Shown here: piece by piece, positions 11,157 through 21,625 of the stretch | Position numbering within the stretch: the first letter of the stretch is position 1 | How the letters are laid out: each line of letters begins with the position of its first letter | NCBI GenBank assembly: GCA_031841125.1 | Contig: CM063110.1 | Location: forward strand, 13,325,626-13,389,625 | Length of the DNA: 64,000 bases | Direction: 5' to 3' | DNA from: Acanthococcus lagerstroemiae | Lineage: Eukaryota > Arthropoda > Insecta > Hemiptera > Eriococcidae | The notes under the pieces: generated by a model | What the model was told of the DNA's origin: nothing | Seen by the model: only the letters and a program-made list of their open reading frames with translations | The model's database searches: none | Position numbers and translations under genes: made by a program

Positions 11157-11189
11157 GTGCGAATCTTGTTACAATACCTATTGTATTTC

Positions 11190-11310
11190 TTGCGTTATAA
11201 TGTTTAGTGGAGTGTATGGCGATGCACACATACCAAATTGGCTCCCTACACATCGCACCCCTGGTCCTGGAAACTACCCTTTTGAGTGTCGCGTCAGTGA
11301 GTGTTTCTTA
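11190..11310 (+). repeat. Dispersed repeat R, copy 1
   Basis: About 110 bp running from a TATAATGTTTAGTGGAGTGT start through GTATGGCGATGCACACATAC to TGTCGCGTCAGTGA. Similar copies occur at 31797-31912 (+), 32495-32600 (+, eroded) and split around 37701-38477 (-). Translated, copies 1, 2 and the split one share a frame with YGDA, HRT and NYPFE at the same positions. No ends or target duplications are visible, so its class is unknown. Confidence 0.7.
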
Positions 11311-12136
11311 CATTGAGAGAAACCCTAATGTACGTGTTAAGAACCATTTATCTCACATCTTTGACGACTTTGAAATTGTATCATTGAAAGGGTGTGTACA
11401 CCGGAAGTGGGGAAGATTGACCAATTGTGGCCACACGTCTGAATGTGGCCTATTCGACAGTCTGTGTGTTCCAAAGATCCGGTAAAAAAGAAATCTCTTC
11501 TTGTGATTAGTGTTGCTGCATCTTTAATTTTCGATACAGACTCGTGATTGCTACAGCGTATCTGTTTGCAGAGTGGCCGCAACAGGACCTCTCAATGGCC
11601 GCATTCGGCGCATCTACCCCGACTGGAGATTCGGTTGACACCCTACGATTTTCATATGAAGCGGGCTCCCTACTATCCCCCGAGCCGGCAAGACTGAGAC
11701 AGGGGCTAATTATACCGCTGCATTCGTTTCACAGCCGGTCGGAAATTAGTCTAATGCACCTCGGATTATCCAGAAGCCTCGCCAGTGACCATTCAAATAG
11801 TGCAAACTCACCCAATTTGTGTTGAAACATAATCGAGTCGAACGGCGTGCGTTCTCGACGCTCTCGATCTTCGTCGGCGAAGCGACGAAGCACGATGCTT
11901 ACAGTACAGAAAAAACGTACAAATTTTCGGTTGCACTCTTCCTTTTCAAATCATCCGACGAGCGTAAAAGCCGCGATAATTATTGTTTGTTTAGGACGTC
12001 GGGCAAACACTTGTTACTGACGCACATAGTCGATGTAACTATTATAAAATGTGGACGAGGGACGAGCACACACAAATTTTACGCGGGTTCATCAGCCAAG
12101 GTGTATTCACGCAGCCAGCCTGGTTGAATTTTTTCA
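11311..12136. other. CpG-rich stretch between the promoter and the candidate coding exon
   Basis: Short frames on both strands, none recognised. A + frame of 93 codons opens at 11544 but has no features of a known family. CpG density rises after 11850. This may be intron or 5' UTR of a transcript from 11039 (inference). Confidence 0.35.
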
Positions 12137-12209
12137 CTTCGCGAAAGTGATCGCTCGCCGATCACGTACGGATTCGGTTGATCGGTGAAAATCGATCGCT
12201 TTAGCGAAG
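12137..12209. other. 73-nt two-part stem-loop
   Basis: The outer stem pairs CTTCGCGAAAGTGATCG (12137-12153) with CGATCGCTTTAGCGAAG (12193-12209), 15 of 17 positions. An inner stem pairs CCGATCA (12158-12164) with TGATCGG (12179-12185) around a 14-nt loop, with a small asymmetric internal loop between. The size is like a microRNA precursor or a palindromic binding region; nothing decides between them. Confidence 0.55.
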
Positions 12210-12418
12210 GCACCAGTGTGCTTAGTGCGGCGCGGCTATGTAGCTCCGCTACCATCTCCGTACCCTGACCGGACGCGAAAGAGTTGGAAGCAGTGCATAC
12301 GATGTGCAGGACGAGCGCGGTATAACGTCGGGTTTCAGCGGCCCAAGTTGACGAGATTTATATGCATATTAGATAAGCTCTCCGCAGCTCGTATACGTGT
12401 TTTATGAAATAACAAACA

Positions 12419-13027
12419 ATGGATGGGTTCGCAGCAGAGAGCGACCACAAAACGACAGCGACGGTACGACGACCATCGGATCATCCGACTACCGATACCG
12501 GCAACCTTGCTGGTAGCCGATATATGGCCATCGAAAGTAAGTCAATTCCCTTAATTGTGAAAACAAGTCATGCGGATGATAAATCGATATTACATTCATG
12601 GAAAAAAGATACCATAGAAACAGAAGCATATAGAAAACCGAATGGATGCGTCTGTTCGCCGACGGTGACGGTCGTATCGGATCGTGCGTTCCTGCCCGAT
12701 GGAGAGCAGCCACGGGCCTCAACGTATCCCCGTCGCACTCTCGGATTAATTATACAAAATCCGAACACGAGAGAAAGAGTTAATAAACTCGCGTCCATTG
12801 TTTCGGTGTGCAGCGAGAAAAAGAAAGATCGCTCGGTGGTGACAAACGTTCTCGAAAGAATAGTCCATACTCGTTTCATCGGCCATCAGCCGATCCCCGG
12901 TGGGCGGTGGCTGCATAGGCAACAGGTACCGAGACCTGATCCGCAGGTGTATGTGCTTTGCCAAAAATACAAAACGTTATCGGTTATACTCGTTCCTCCG
13001 AAAGCTGACTTAATCGCCGAGGATTAA
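12419..13027 (+). CDS. Open frame of 202 codons, candidate first coding exon; function unknown
   Basis: This is the longest open frame in the window. Its start sits in AACAAACAATGGAT, a good arthropod initiation context (A at -3, G at +4). After codon 39 the sequence reads GAAA|GTAAGTC (break at 12536/12537), a consensus 5' splice site. The real coding part may therefore be only 12419-12536, with the rest intron that stays open because the DNA is CpG-rich and stop-poor. The peptide is polar, with no signal peptide, membrane segment or motif I recognise. It lies 1.4 kb downstream of the TATA/GATA promoter on the same strand, which is suggestive but not proof. It may equally be a chance frame. 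Confidence 0.3.
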   Translation: MDGFAAESDHKTTATVRRPSDHPTTDTGNLAGSRYMAIESKSIPLIVKTSHADDKSILHSWKKDTIETEAYRKPNGCVCSPTVTVVSDRAFLPDGEQPRASTYPRRTLGLIIQNPNTRERVNKLASIVSVCSEKKKDRSVVTNVLERIVHTRFIGHQPIPGGRWLHRQQVPRPDPQVYVLCQKYKTLSVILVPPKADLIAED

Positions 13028-13907
13028 TGAGGCGGCTCGGCCGATCGCACGCTGAAAACGTTTAGTCGCCCGTCGGCTCTGTGGAAATTTGGCGCGATCG
13101 GCGCGAATAATGGCTCACTGTGCCCGCCGAGCGGATGCGGTGCCGAACAATAAAGACGTAATCGCGATCGCAAATCGGACACCCGTCAACATACATATTG
13201 CTGGCCTGTCACCCCGTCGTCTCATCTGCCGGGTCCGAGCACACCGACAGAGAGGTCTACGACCTTTCGCCTGTTGGAAAGTCCCCGGCTTTCCGGCTGC
13301 TGGCAACGAGTAAATATATGAAAAATGCGTGTTCCCCGAGACGCGGTGCGATGCGTTTCGTGCGACTCTACGTGACGTCGTCTAATGTCGAGCAATTATT
13401 TTTCGCGCACAGTTACCGGGCGCGCTGCGCGACTCGCATTAAAACGCGAAGCAATTGAATTCCTCTCCTACGAGCCGCATAAATCAAAGGCGCCTTCAGC
13501 TGCTACCCGGCCCTGAACCCGGTCGCATTAATATACGCGACGCACCATCGGGTTGGAATGTAGAAGATTATCGGAAGCCTGGGTCAGCGCGAAGCATCCG
13601 GGGATGAGATGACCCGGGTAATTGGAATCGCTGTTGGGTGAGCAAAACGCAGTAGAATGGAGAAGCTATCATAGAAACGATCGCGAAGAGTTGCAAAACC
13701 TGAGAAAAGATGTCTGTGGTCAACTTGTTAAATTTTCAGATTTCGTAGCGGCCACAGTTCAGACAATTAACTGTTCTACTCGAAGAGGGTCGCCTGGAAA
13801 ATACCTAGAGATGGGTCCTTTGTTCTTTAATTTACTTGGGCGATTCACTTGAATGAATAAATGAATCATCAGATTCATGGAATGACAGAACAAAAACACC
13901 TTTAAAC
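13028..13907. other. CpG-rich unique stretch
   Basis: GC-rich to about 13620 with frequent CGCG and TCGA, no repeats and no recognised gene; overlapping frames of 60-86 codons occur on both strands. From 13850 it becomes AT-rich and abuts a mobile element. Confidence 0.35.
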
Positions 13908-14132
13908 CAGGGATGGGCAAAATCCTAAAACTCCGAGATTTAAATTCAAAATCCTAGTAAAAGAAGGATTTGAATACAAAGTATCAAATCCTTTTTAAAA
14001 ACAAATTTCAAATCCAAAATCTAATAATCTGAATTTTGACTTCTAAAGTTCAGTAATTTAGCAAAGCACTCCCGAAATCTTCAACCTACCATTGGCTGAG
14101 GACGTTCGCATACAGTTTCTATTGTTCGTAGC

Positions 14133-14300
14133 CAGGGTTGCTTAGCTATGTCGAAGCTTTTAGCCGTCAGCCGATCGATTTTGGCCCGAAATTAGCTAAA
14201 TGACACTACGTTAGCTATTAGCTGTCAACTGTTGCCAATCGTTTGGAAATGTTAGCTTTTAGCTAAGTTTTTAGCCCTTCTGATTGGCTAAGCAGCCATG
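14133..14300. mobile_element. Nested hAT-type miniature element (TAGCT-rich)
   Basis: Ends read inward are CAGGGTTGCTTAGCTA and CATGGCTGCTTAGCCA, 13 of 16 matching. Flanks TTCGTAGC (14125-14132) and TCTGTAGC (14301-14308) match 6 of 8. The interior is packed with TAGCT and TTAGC words in both orientations, typical of subterminal transposase-binding repeats. It sits inside the 13908-15341 element, so it is a later insertion. Confidence 0.65.
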
Positions 14301-14321
14301 TCTGTAGCTCAGCGCTAAAAT

Positions 14322-14656
14322 CAGCGTTGTGCCGTAGAATACATGGCGTCAAATACTTCAGCATTCTACGTGTAAAATTAATGGTGTAGGATAGCTTGAA
14401 ATTCATGTAGAATGTGTAGAATAGGCGTAAAATGAGTAAAATGCTATGTAACTCAAACCAAAAAGCCAAAAAAAAAATCCACTATCAAAAGATTAATTTT
14501 TTGGCTTTTTGGTTTGGGTTATAAAGCATTTTACTCATTTTACGTTTATTCTATGCATTTTACACATTCTACAAATTCTACACATTCTATGCATATTTTA
14601 CACATTTTACATCGAAAACGTAGAATAGACATTTTACGCGTAAAATTCTATTACTG
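14322..14656. mobile_element. Nested foldback element with exact 8-bp duplication
   Basis: GCTAAAAT lies on both sides (14314-14321 and 14657-14664), an exact 8-bp duplication. Ends are CAGCGTTGTGCCGTAGAAT and, from the other side, CAGTAATAGAAT. Nearly the whole element is self-complementary: the arm around 14400-14475 pairs with 14490-14575 through CAAACCAAAAAGCCAAAAA and its complement, and TAGAAT/TAAAAT words repeat along both arms. It could fold into one long hairpin. Confidence 0.8.
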
Positions 14657-15341
14657 GCTAAAATACTAATTGGACGCTGTTAAGGAAAACCCGCCCCAAC
14701 GACATTTGTTGACAAAATGAGATGTTAGTATCGTTAAAATGAGCATAAAAAGTAGATTTTTTAAAATTAGGCCTCCGATACAAAAATCTGTATCCACGTT
14801 GGGAAAAGCTTATCAGTAAGAGCTATGTCCGTAAATTGGGATTATTCTTTGGCTTTTAATGTTACGTTTTCTAAAAAAAAACAGATTTTGTCGCTTGGGC
14901 GGTTTTTGTTTAAAAGCACCCAATTGTATAAATTGTAACAAGTGAAAGAGAAAAATTTTTAGGACTGCGTTCAACGTTCTAACTTCTCACTTACTAATGG
15001 TGACCAGCAAATGAGCTTCCTTTTCGTTCGCAGAATACGACAACAAAAAGGAAGTAAAACTGTCACTATGTAAGGTTTGATTTTCAAGATATCAATAAGT
15101 TAATGGTAAATTGTTAAAATTGATAAAATTAGGATTTTTAGGGTGTTTGCCGCAGTGCAGCGCTGCAAGCATCCTATTTTTGGATATGGATTTTTATTAT
15201 TTTTGGAATCATCAAAATGCAAATTCTTTTCTAATAATTAGGAGTTGAATCCGAAATCCAAAATCGTTTTTGAGAAAGGATTTAGGATTTTTGGAAATTT
15301 GGATTTAAAATGCCTGAGGATTTAAATCCTACCCAACCCTG

Positions 15342-18300
15342 CTTCTAACTGCAAAGTTGCAGATTGCAGTCGCGCAGCTCTGTCATATCAACAACAGGAA
15401 TGCACTCTGCAAGGAATTTAATGAAACGATACTGAATTTGAATGAAAACGACTCATAATTTTTATCACCTAATTCAGGTGGCATTTCCGAAAATCGTAAT
15501 TCTTCCTGCCGTAGAGACAAAGGGGGAACTTTATTTTATTTGAATTCAAAAGAAGTTGACAATTTGAACATCTATAACCAAGATTATCACCTGTGCTATT
15601 AAGACATGATAACGAGCATGCAGTTTCGAGAACATCAGAAGTTCAATCCTTTTTCAATAGCCTCACGATAAATAATACGTTTGATGACCTCTTCTCAATT
15701 CATTGCAGTTTACGTTTTCAATTCGCCTTATAATATTCACGCTGAAATTTACTTAGTTCATGCAAATTCCCTATTGCCTATAGTATTTCTCTTGGATGCT
15801 TCTTGTAATATCTATGATTCTGCTTCTGGCATTCTAATCCACATTTACAAACTCTCTGTGCATCATGTAGTTAGGCTTTATTGCGTATTTGTTCTCTAGC
15901 TAATTGTTCATTTACAGCATTACACATCTCTACAATCATCACAGAGGGGAACGCCATTGTTTTGTCTTCAAGTGAAGACAGCCACAACAATAAGGCTTCA
16001 TCACTCGAAAATTCAGACAGAATATGAAAATTTTCATTAATACTTGATGATATTTAAGAGGCACGATTCATATCACATTATTCCTCTATGACTTTACTGA
16101 TAAGGAAGAAAGTAGGGAAGAAATAGATACGTTACATAAGAAGGTCCAGCTATTCTGGCATGTGACTTGTTTCAGGAAAATGTAATTCCACGTGTCCGAG
16201 CGAGTAAATCCAGTGCACTGGCGTCAGAAGTGCCGAAAATGTTTTCAGTAATCATGTGGTTCCTCACAGCCTGTAAGGTTACTATGAACGAAAATTGAAA
16301 AATACTTCCATATTTCAAAGATAAACCATTGAAGTGCCGAGCTAATACCGTTTACATCTCTGCATCTCTGTCATCCTGCTCTTGATATCCTCTTATCTGT
16401 TTTGTTCTCTGTCGAAACCGCGAATCTACAGAATTTACCGTTGCTAGTCAGCCACCAGACAGACAGCTAGACAGCAAAAATTAGGTTCAACAGTACGGAC
16501 AGGACTGATGAAAGACAGTTCCAGCCCTGCGTACAGCTCTGTTGGTCCCTCTTTTCTCCTCTAGGTATAAACTGACATTCAGACATGACACTAGTGTGCA
16601 CTGGTCGCACTCATCAGAACTTTACATTCATCGCACACTGTGCGCCATTCGTAATAAAGAAAACGCGACCTCATCCACGTAGCTGTGAAATCATAATTCA
16701 CCGACCCAGAGAACGAGTACGTACGTACGCATGTCCACTCTCACCAAGACGACCATAAAACAGAAAGTTTTACGACGCGGCATAAAATGCGCCGTTAATA
16801 TCGTCTAAATCTATGTCAACCAATTTTAATGTCTCGAGATAATAATAATTAGGTATTATTTTCAGCGTTGGAGTTAACGACGAGGTTCCGCGCTACGATA
16901 ACCTTTTACAGAAAAACAAGAGAGTAGGTACTTAGGGGCAGTGAGAGGAATTTGCTGGTAACTCTGTTTTTCAAAATCTGGTTAGCTGTCACTTGCTGAT
17001 GTACGAGTACATACAGAGATACCGATTCCAGAAAGTGTTTAGTCCATTGAATCGAGAATGTGATTTCAGCGACATCTGTTGGTCAAATGTAGAAATGTGA
17101 CCATATCCGAATAGTGAAAAGTACCTAATCTAACCCTGTATACGTGTGTCAAAGTCTCGCGTGATCAGGACCTGTTTCTAAGAAGGGCTTTGTCCCGGTT
17201 TGGTTTCATATTTGGAAAACAACCGTTTTGGACCAAGCACTTCGTAGACTTGGTATCTTCATTACTAAATCAGCAACCGCATGAGACGTATCTGGAAAAG
17301 TTTCAAAACAGGCAACTAATAAAAAGGAATCGAAAAAGCATCTTAGCACGTTCGGTAGACCTGCACAGCTTCACTTTTGACCATACATGCATCTACCGTT
17401 AACTCTGTCCACGTACCCAAATCTGCGTTTCGCCGTATACAAAAGAATTCCGCATTCCGGAGCGAAGATTTATGGCGACCGTTTTTTAATAAAGACTTGC
17501 CGAATATTTAAAGTAGTTTTCCTGTATGTGTCTTCCAACTCCTATAATCCGTGTACAAAAGGTCGGCGCGAAACCTTCGATAAATCTGTTTACATTATAA
17601 TACTCGACCTCTGCGCAAGACCTTTCGTACGTAACGGCGGTCATTTTTTTTTTTTTCCGAATTCAACCAGTATTTGAAAATTGCTAGAATTCGAAGGAAA
17701 TAAATAAGTGTATTTGGATTACGTTAATCGATTAGAAATGCTAATTCGGATTTTAAACCTGTACCGTGCGCTGGGAGATTTCGTCGAAACCGGATTCGAA
17801 TGCAGTAGAAAATAGTGCAGCCGAATATTAAAAATCTATTTCTGATATTTTGTAGGATTTTAAATTTATTATTAATTCGTTACGGTTGAAGGTATCCGTG
17901 CTACTGTTCCCCGCATACATTGAAATTTGCCACTTTCTACGTAACGTACTCGTAATTCGTAAAGGTTAGGGAAATGTCGATTCGATCGGTTCCTCGATGC
18001 TTTTCCCGCCTGCCATGCAAATTATAGCAGTAAAAATGCTGTAATTTACACATGTCCGAGGTTCCTTGATCGGCGAGTTCACATTGTAAATAAAATTTGT
18101 GAACCAGGAATACCATTACCAGTCTTTTGAATAATTTTACGTTTATTGGCGCCAATGAAATCGAAAATGTTTCATAATCTTTTTCTCGGATTTCTCTAAG
18201 AGCGAGAGTTAAGTTCATAGATATATTTTAGTTAGAGTGTTTTAGGTTTGCACAAGAAGAAGAAAGGTGGAAATGACAAGGACCTCAGTTGGAAAGATAT

Positions 18301-18882
18301 GCCTGAAAATGAAAAAAGTATAAAGTGAGAAAAGGGAAACGTGAAGGAGAATTCGGTGCTGGTATTAACAAGGCGACCAGCACTTGGTCAATTTGTCCAT
18401 TTTAACTCATCTAAAGTTATTTTCCTCTTAGATTAGTCATTTAAGTCATTCTTGTGGAAGTTTCTCCTTCAAATTCTGGAAATTCTGCTGATTATGAAGA
18501 AAATTCGTTTCCCTTTATTTTGTGCTTCCGCGGTGCAGTGTAAGTAAAATTGAATTTCAGTTTTCCTGCAGATTGCAGCAAAAACTTCCTACGCAATTCT
18601 AACTCTGATTAGTCAGTTGGAGGGTTGAAAATATCAGGCGAATAGTATGTTAAAAGACAAGTACAAAGAAAAATTAAGTGGTTTCCAATCTTGACCATTT
18701 TTCCATTTTCCTCTGAATTCTCGAGTGGTCCCCCTGTGTTAAGGAATCTTATGCAAGTGTCGGAAACAGGTGTGGGAGAGTCTTCCACCAGCGTAAAGAA
18801 GGCCTGGTTACGGTATTTAAAAGTATATAAGAGTCCTAAGGTATTTCGAATATGTCTGGAGAAAGCTAAAGAAGTTATACGT
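15342..18882. other. 3.5 kb without a recognised gene
   Basis: Mostly AT-rich unique DNA. Frames of up to 96 codons (for example + at 17387 and - at 17937) show no family features. Small items only: CCAGTGCACTGG palindrome near 16220, GACA words near 16450-16475, a TACGTACGTACG run near 16720, and a T12 run near 17650. I see no promoter or repeat that I can support. Confidence 0.4.
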
Positions 18883-19105
18883 CAGGAGCGCTAGAGACTG
18901 GGGGGAGAGGGGTGTTTGCCCCTTCCCCCCACTCAACGATCAAACTCAAATTACAGATAGATGATTGAATTAAAGTCCATTATTGATTACGCAGGCCTTC
19001 TGTAATTTTTTTCCAACAAATATTTCAATCGCTATACTTATTTGCCCTAAAAATTTCTTCATTTGTGCCCCCCCCCCCCGGAAAATGTTTCTTCCGGCAC
19101 CCCTG
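18883..19105. mobile_element. hAT-type miniature element
   Basis: Starts CAGGAGCGCTAGAGACTGGG; from the far end it starts CAGGGGTGCCGGAAGAAAC. Imperfect G-rich/C-rich inverted tracts follow on both sides (18899-18915, 19066-19084). Flanks TTATACGT (18875-18882) and TTTTACGC (19106-19113) match 6 of 8. The 223-bp element has no coding capacity. Confidence 0.62.
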
Positions 19106-19119
19106 TTTTACGCGAGTTT

Positions 19120-19830
19120 TGAGTCCTAATGATTTTTTAGAAAAGTTGGGGAGCATTTCAAACCAGTCTTGAAGAATCTCTGAGAGTACTGAGTTAGACC
19201 AGAAGAGGCCTCTAGAAACTCTGGAACAAGTCCGGAGGGGGTTTGAAGTGTGAAGGTAAATAGATCTGACGAAATCTTTGTGTGCGTCCTTGTAGTCCTC
19301 CAGTTGCTGAAACAGTCGTGAACAAGTCTGGAAAAATCTGAAAGATTCTGAATCAGGTATTGAAGAATTTGAAACAGGCTTCAAAGTAAGGTTGGAGAAG
19401 ACAACATTCTCGGGTAGAAAATCCTCAGCCAGCACGAGCATTTACAAAAGAATATTCTACGCGGCTGTCTTCAGTGTTTGAATAAACAGGTCTTCCTTGA
19501 ACGTGCCGATTTTAGGGGGGTGGGAGAGGGCAATGAATCTTCTCATAGTCGTCCAAAATATATAATTTCTTCTTACCAATTCTCCAAAAAATTGAAAAAT
19601 GTTTGTACGATTTGCTCGTGAATGAGTGTTAAAAAAAAAATCATTTTCAAGAGTCAACACCATGAAATCTACCCTTGTAGAAGAATTTTGATCCCAGGCA
19701 CGCTTTTAAGATTCAGTGAAACTCCGTAGGACTTGTTAAAACGCGTCAATACTCTGTATATATAAAGACTCTTGAAGACTCGATTAGGACTCTTCCATAC
19801 CCTGTTAAAACTCACTGTGACTACTCACGA
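19120..19830. repeat. Degenerate short-period repeat (GAGTCTTGAA-like words)
   Basis: Words such as AGTCTTGAAGA, AAGTCTGGAA, GACTCTTGAAG and AACTCTGGAA recur at irregular 10-20 base steps at 19120-19420 and 19690-19830. The minus-strand frame of 138 codons here is a by-product of the repeat and not a gene. The same vocabulary fills 40060-40620. Confidence 0.5.
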
Positions 19831-20149
19831 TTTATTTATTCATTTATTAGGCAATATTTCACGCTCTCCCACTCCTAGGCAAGCCCAGTTTAAGGCAGGG
19901 AAGCAGTTGAGGTACTATACAACTTACAACAGAAAATCGGTATGTATAAAACAGAAAAACAAAAAAAAAAAACAAAAAAAGGAGAAAGATAAGCCGTACG
20001 CGACATAACTGAACCAACCGCGAACCACCATCAGCTTCCACCCCTGCCCCTGATGCCCCACACACCCTCCGGCGTACAAGATCCATACACCCGGTTCCTC
20101 ATTTACTCAGTCAGGCAGTAATCAACTCACGCGCACTTAGTAAGACATA

Positions 20150-20880
20150 ATTTTTCATTTTTTAGATTTTAATTTAGAGAAGATTGCGTAAGGTTTTTAT
20201 CAAGTCTCCTCTTCCTTTTGGATCTAAGATGTCTAAATGCTTATAATGGCTTAAGATTTCATTACTTACCCTTACACTTATGATAATAGCGGAATTTTTA
20301 TAAATCTTTGTTTTGTATAGAGATAACCGAAATATGTTCTTAACGCAGCCTGAAAGTCTTAGTATATATTTAATGGGATTTTATCAAGCAGGTTCGAATC
20401 CCCACGATGTGAGAAGTTTACAAATTATTTATGAAAATAACCATCGCCACTTTTTGATATGTTTCTAATGATTAAATATTCCCGAGTCCCTGATCTCTGA
20501 TTGAATATCTAGCGAGTGCCCCCCAATGGAGTAACAAAAAGTTACTGGCTGTCTTTCATTTGTGAAGGTTATCTGATTGCATGTGTCCAGGTTTAGGGGC
20601 AAATTATTTTATATGCACCAGCAATTTGGTATATTCAAGTTCTCTTGTAGTTCCAGTGCATCATCTACCCTACATATTTTGAACACTTTCAGATCATCAG
20701 CATGTAGTACTGCTTGTGACAACCTAAATTTCATTTATGAATAAGTTGAAGAGCAACGGGTCCTGGTATGATTCCTGAGGCTCACCAGGAACAGCTATAC
20801 GATAGTGATGGAACTACTTCCAGAAAACATACTTGTTTGTATTCTATTATGAAGATACGATTGTGTGAGTGCATATGATT
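20150..20880 (-). pseudogene. Jockey/CR1-type LINE reverse transcriptase, C-terminal part, decayed
   Basis: On the minus strand the block PQES...DPLLFNLFINEI (about 20733-20795) corresponds to RT motif B. It is followed by LHADDLKVFK (about 20670-20705), the YxDD catalytic motif with histidine in place of tyrosine. Then come a conserved LQENLN...WC segment and LNLDTCNQITFT (about 20570-20620), the usual LNxxKCxxxxF block of jockey-like enzymes. At least one stop and several frameshifts are present. Similarity fades below about 20450. Related N-terminal blocks occur at 23690-23995 on the same strand. Confidence 0.82.
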
Positions 20881-20881
20881 T

Positions 20882-21084
20882 CAATGTAGCCTCCCCCCAC
20901 CCCAATGTATTATTATAATATTAATAATAACTGCATTTTATTGTGTATCAGCAGACCTCATATGACGGAGACCTCGCAAAAGCTTCGAAACCTTTACAAA
21001 ATTAAATAAATGATCACAATTTTTTCGGAAAGTTCGACTCCGAAGATTCGTTGAGGTATCACCCCCCCCCTCACTACGCCACTG
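20882..21084. mobile_element. Probable remnant of a hAT-type miniature element
   Basis: The right end read inward is CAGTGGCGTAGTGAGGGGGG, a form used by other elements here (39126, 43848). A candidate left end, CAATGTAGCCTCCCCC at 20882, has a mutated start, and flanking octamers do not match. Only the right end is convincing; the left limit is tentative. Confidence 0.4.
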
Positions 21085-21625
21085 GTTTTTTAGTCATGAA
21101 TTCCGACTGTAGCACTAATTATTCCCTGGTGTAAATGAAACTGTTTGTAGTTAACACTTTTCCTAATGTTTATTTTCTCTGTTTTTGCTTACAGGTAAGC
21201 GCTGCATAACCATACAAAGGAGTTCATTGATAATGGTGGTGATGTATTAACCTCACGTATTTAAATTTTAGTGCAAAACTGAGAATCAACTTCAGATTGT
21301 TGGTGAGTTATGAAATAAAAATGAAATAAAGAGAGAGTGTAAAAAGGCAAAGGCGGAATGTATAAAAGAAAACTCAGATCATACTGAAGTACTGCGTGTG
21401 TGCCGGACAGTGATTAAAAAATACATGTCTCCTACAGAGACACGTAGTGTAACGTGTTTTATATGCTTTTTTGCACCCTAATATTATTCTGTACAGTTCT
21501 AGAATTTATACAGTGTACAGAGTTACACAAACTTGCTTTTTATTACCCTCGACTAGATTATTGATACATTTTTCATAATCATTATGGTGATTAAAGGACG
21601 GGGCGCGACAGCATACTTCCCTACT
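21085..21625. other. Unassigned AT-rich stretch, possibly transposon 3' end
   Basis: No coding frame or repeat family recognised. Since a pogo-type transposase ends at 21626 on the minus strand, part of this may be its 3' noncoding region, but I found no terminal inverted repeats to set the edge. Confidence 0.35.

Larger units (their letters stand above)
13908..15341. mobile_element. 1.4-kb hAT-type element without transposase, carrying nested elements
   Basis: The ends read inward are CAGGGATGGGCAAAATCC and CAGGGTTGGGTAGGATTTAA; subterminal AAATCC/GGATTT words recur for about 120 bp at each side (13930-14030, 15230-15330). Flanking octamers are CTTTAAAC (13900-13907) and CTTCTAAC (15342-15349), 6 of 8 alike. 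Two smaller elements with their own duplications lie inside (14133-14300 and 14322-14656). No transposase frame survives. A 15040-15130 AT-rich segment with no feature fills the rest. Confidence 0.75.

Noticed and set aside
19025..19441. Minus-strand gene of 138 codons
   Set aside because: The frame runs across the end of a miniature element and a degenerate short-period repeat; the peptide mirrors those repeats.
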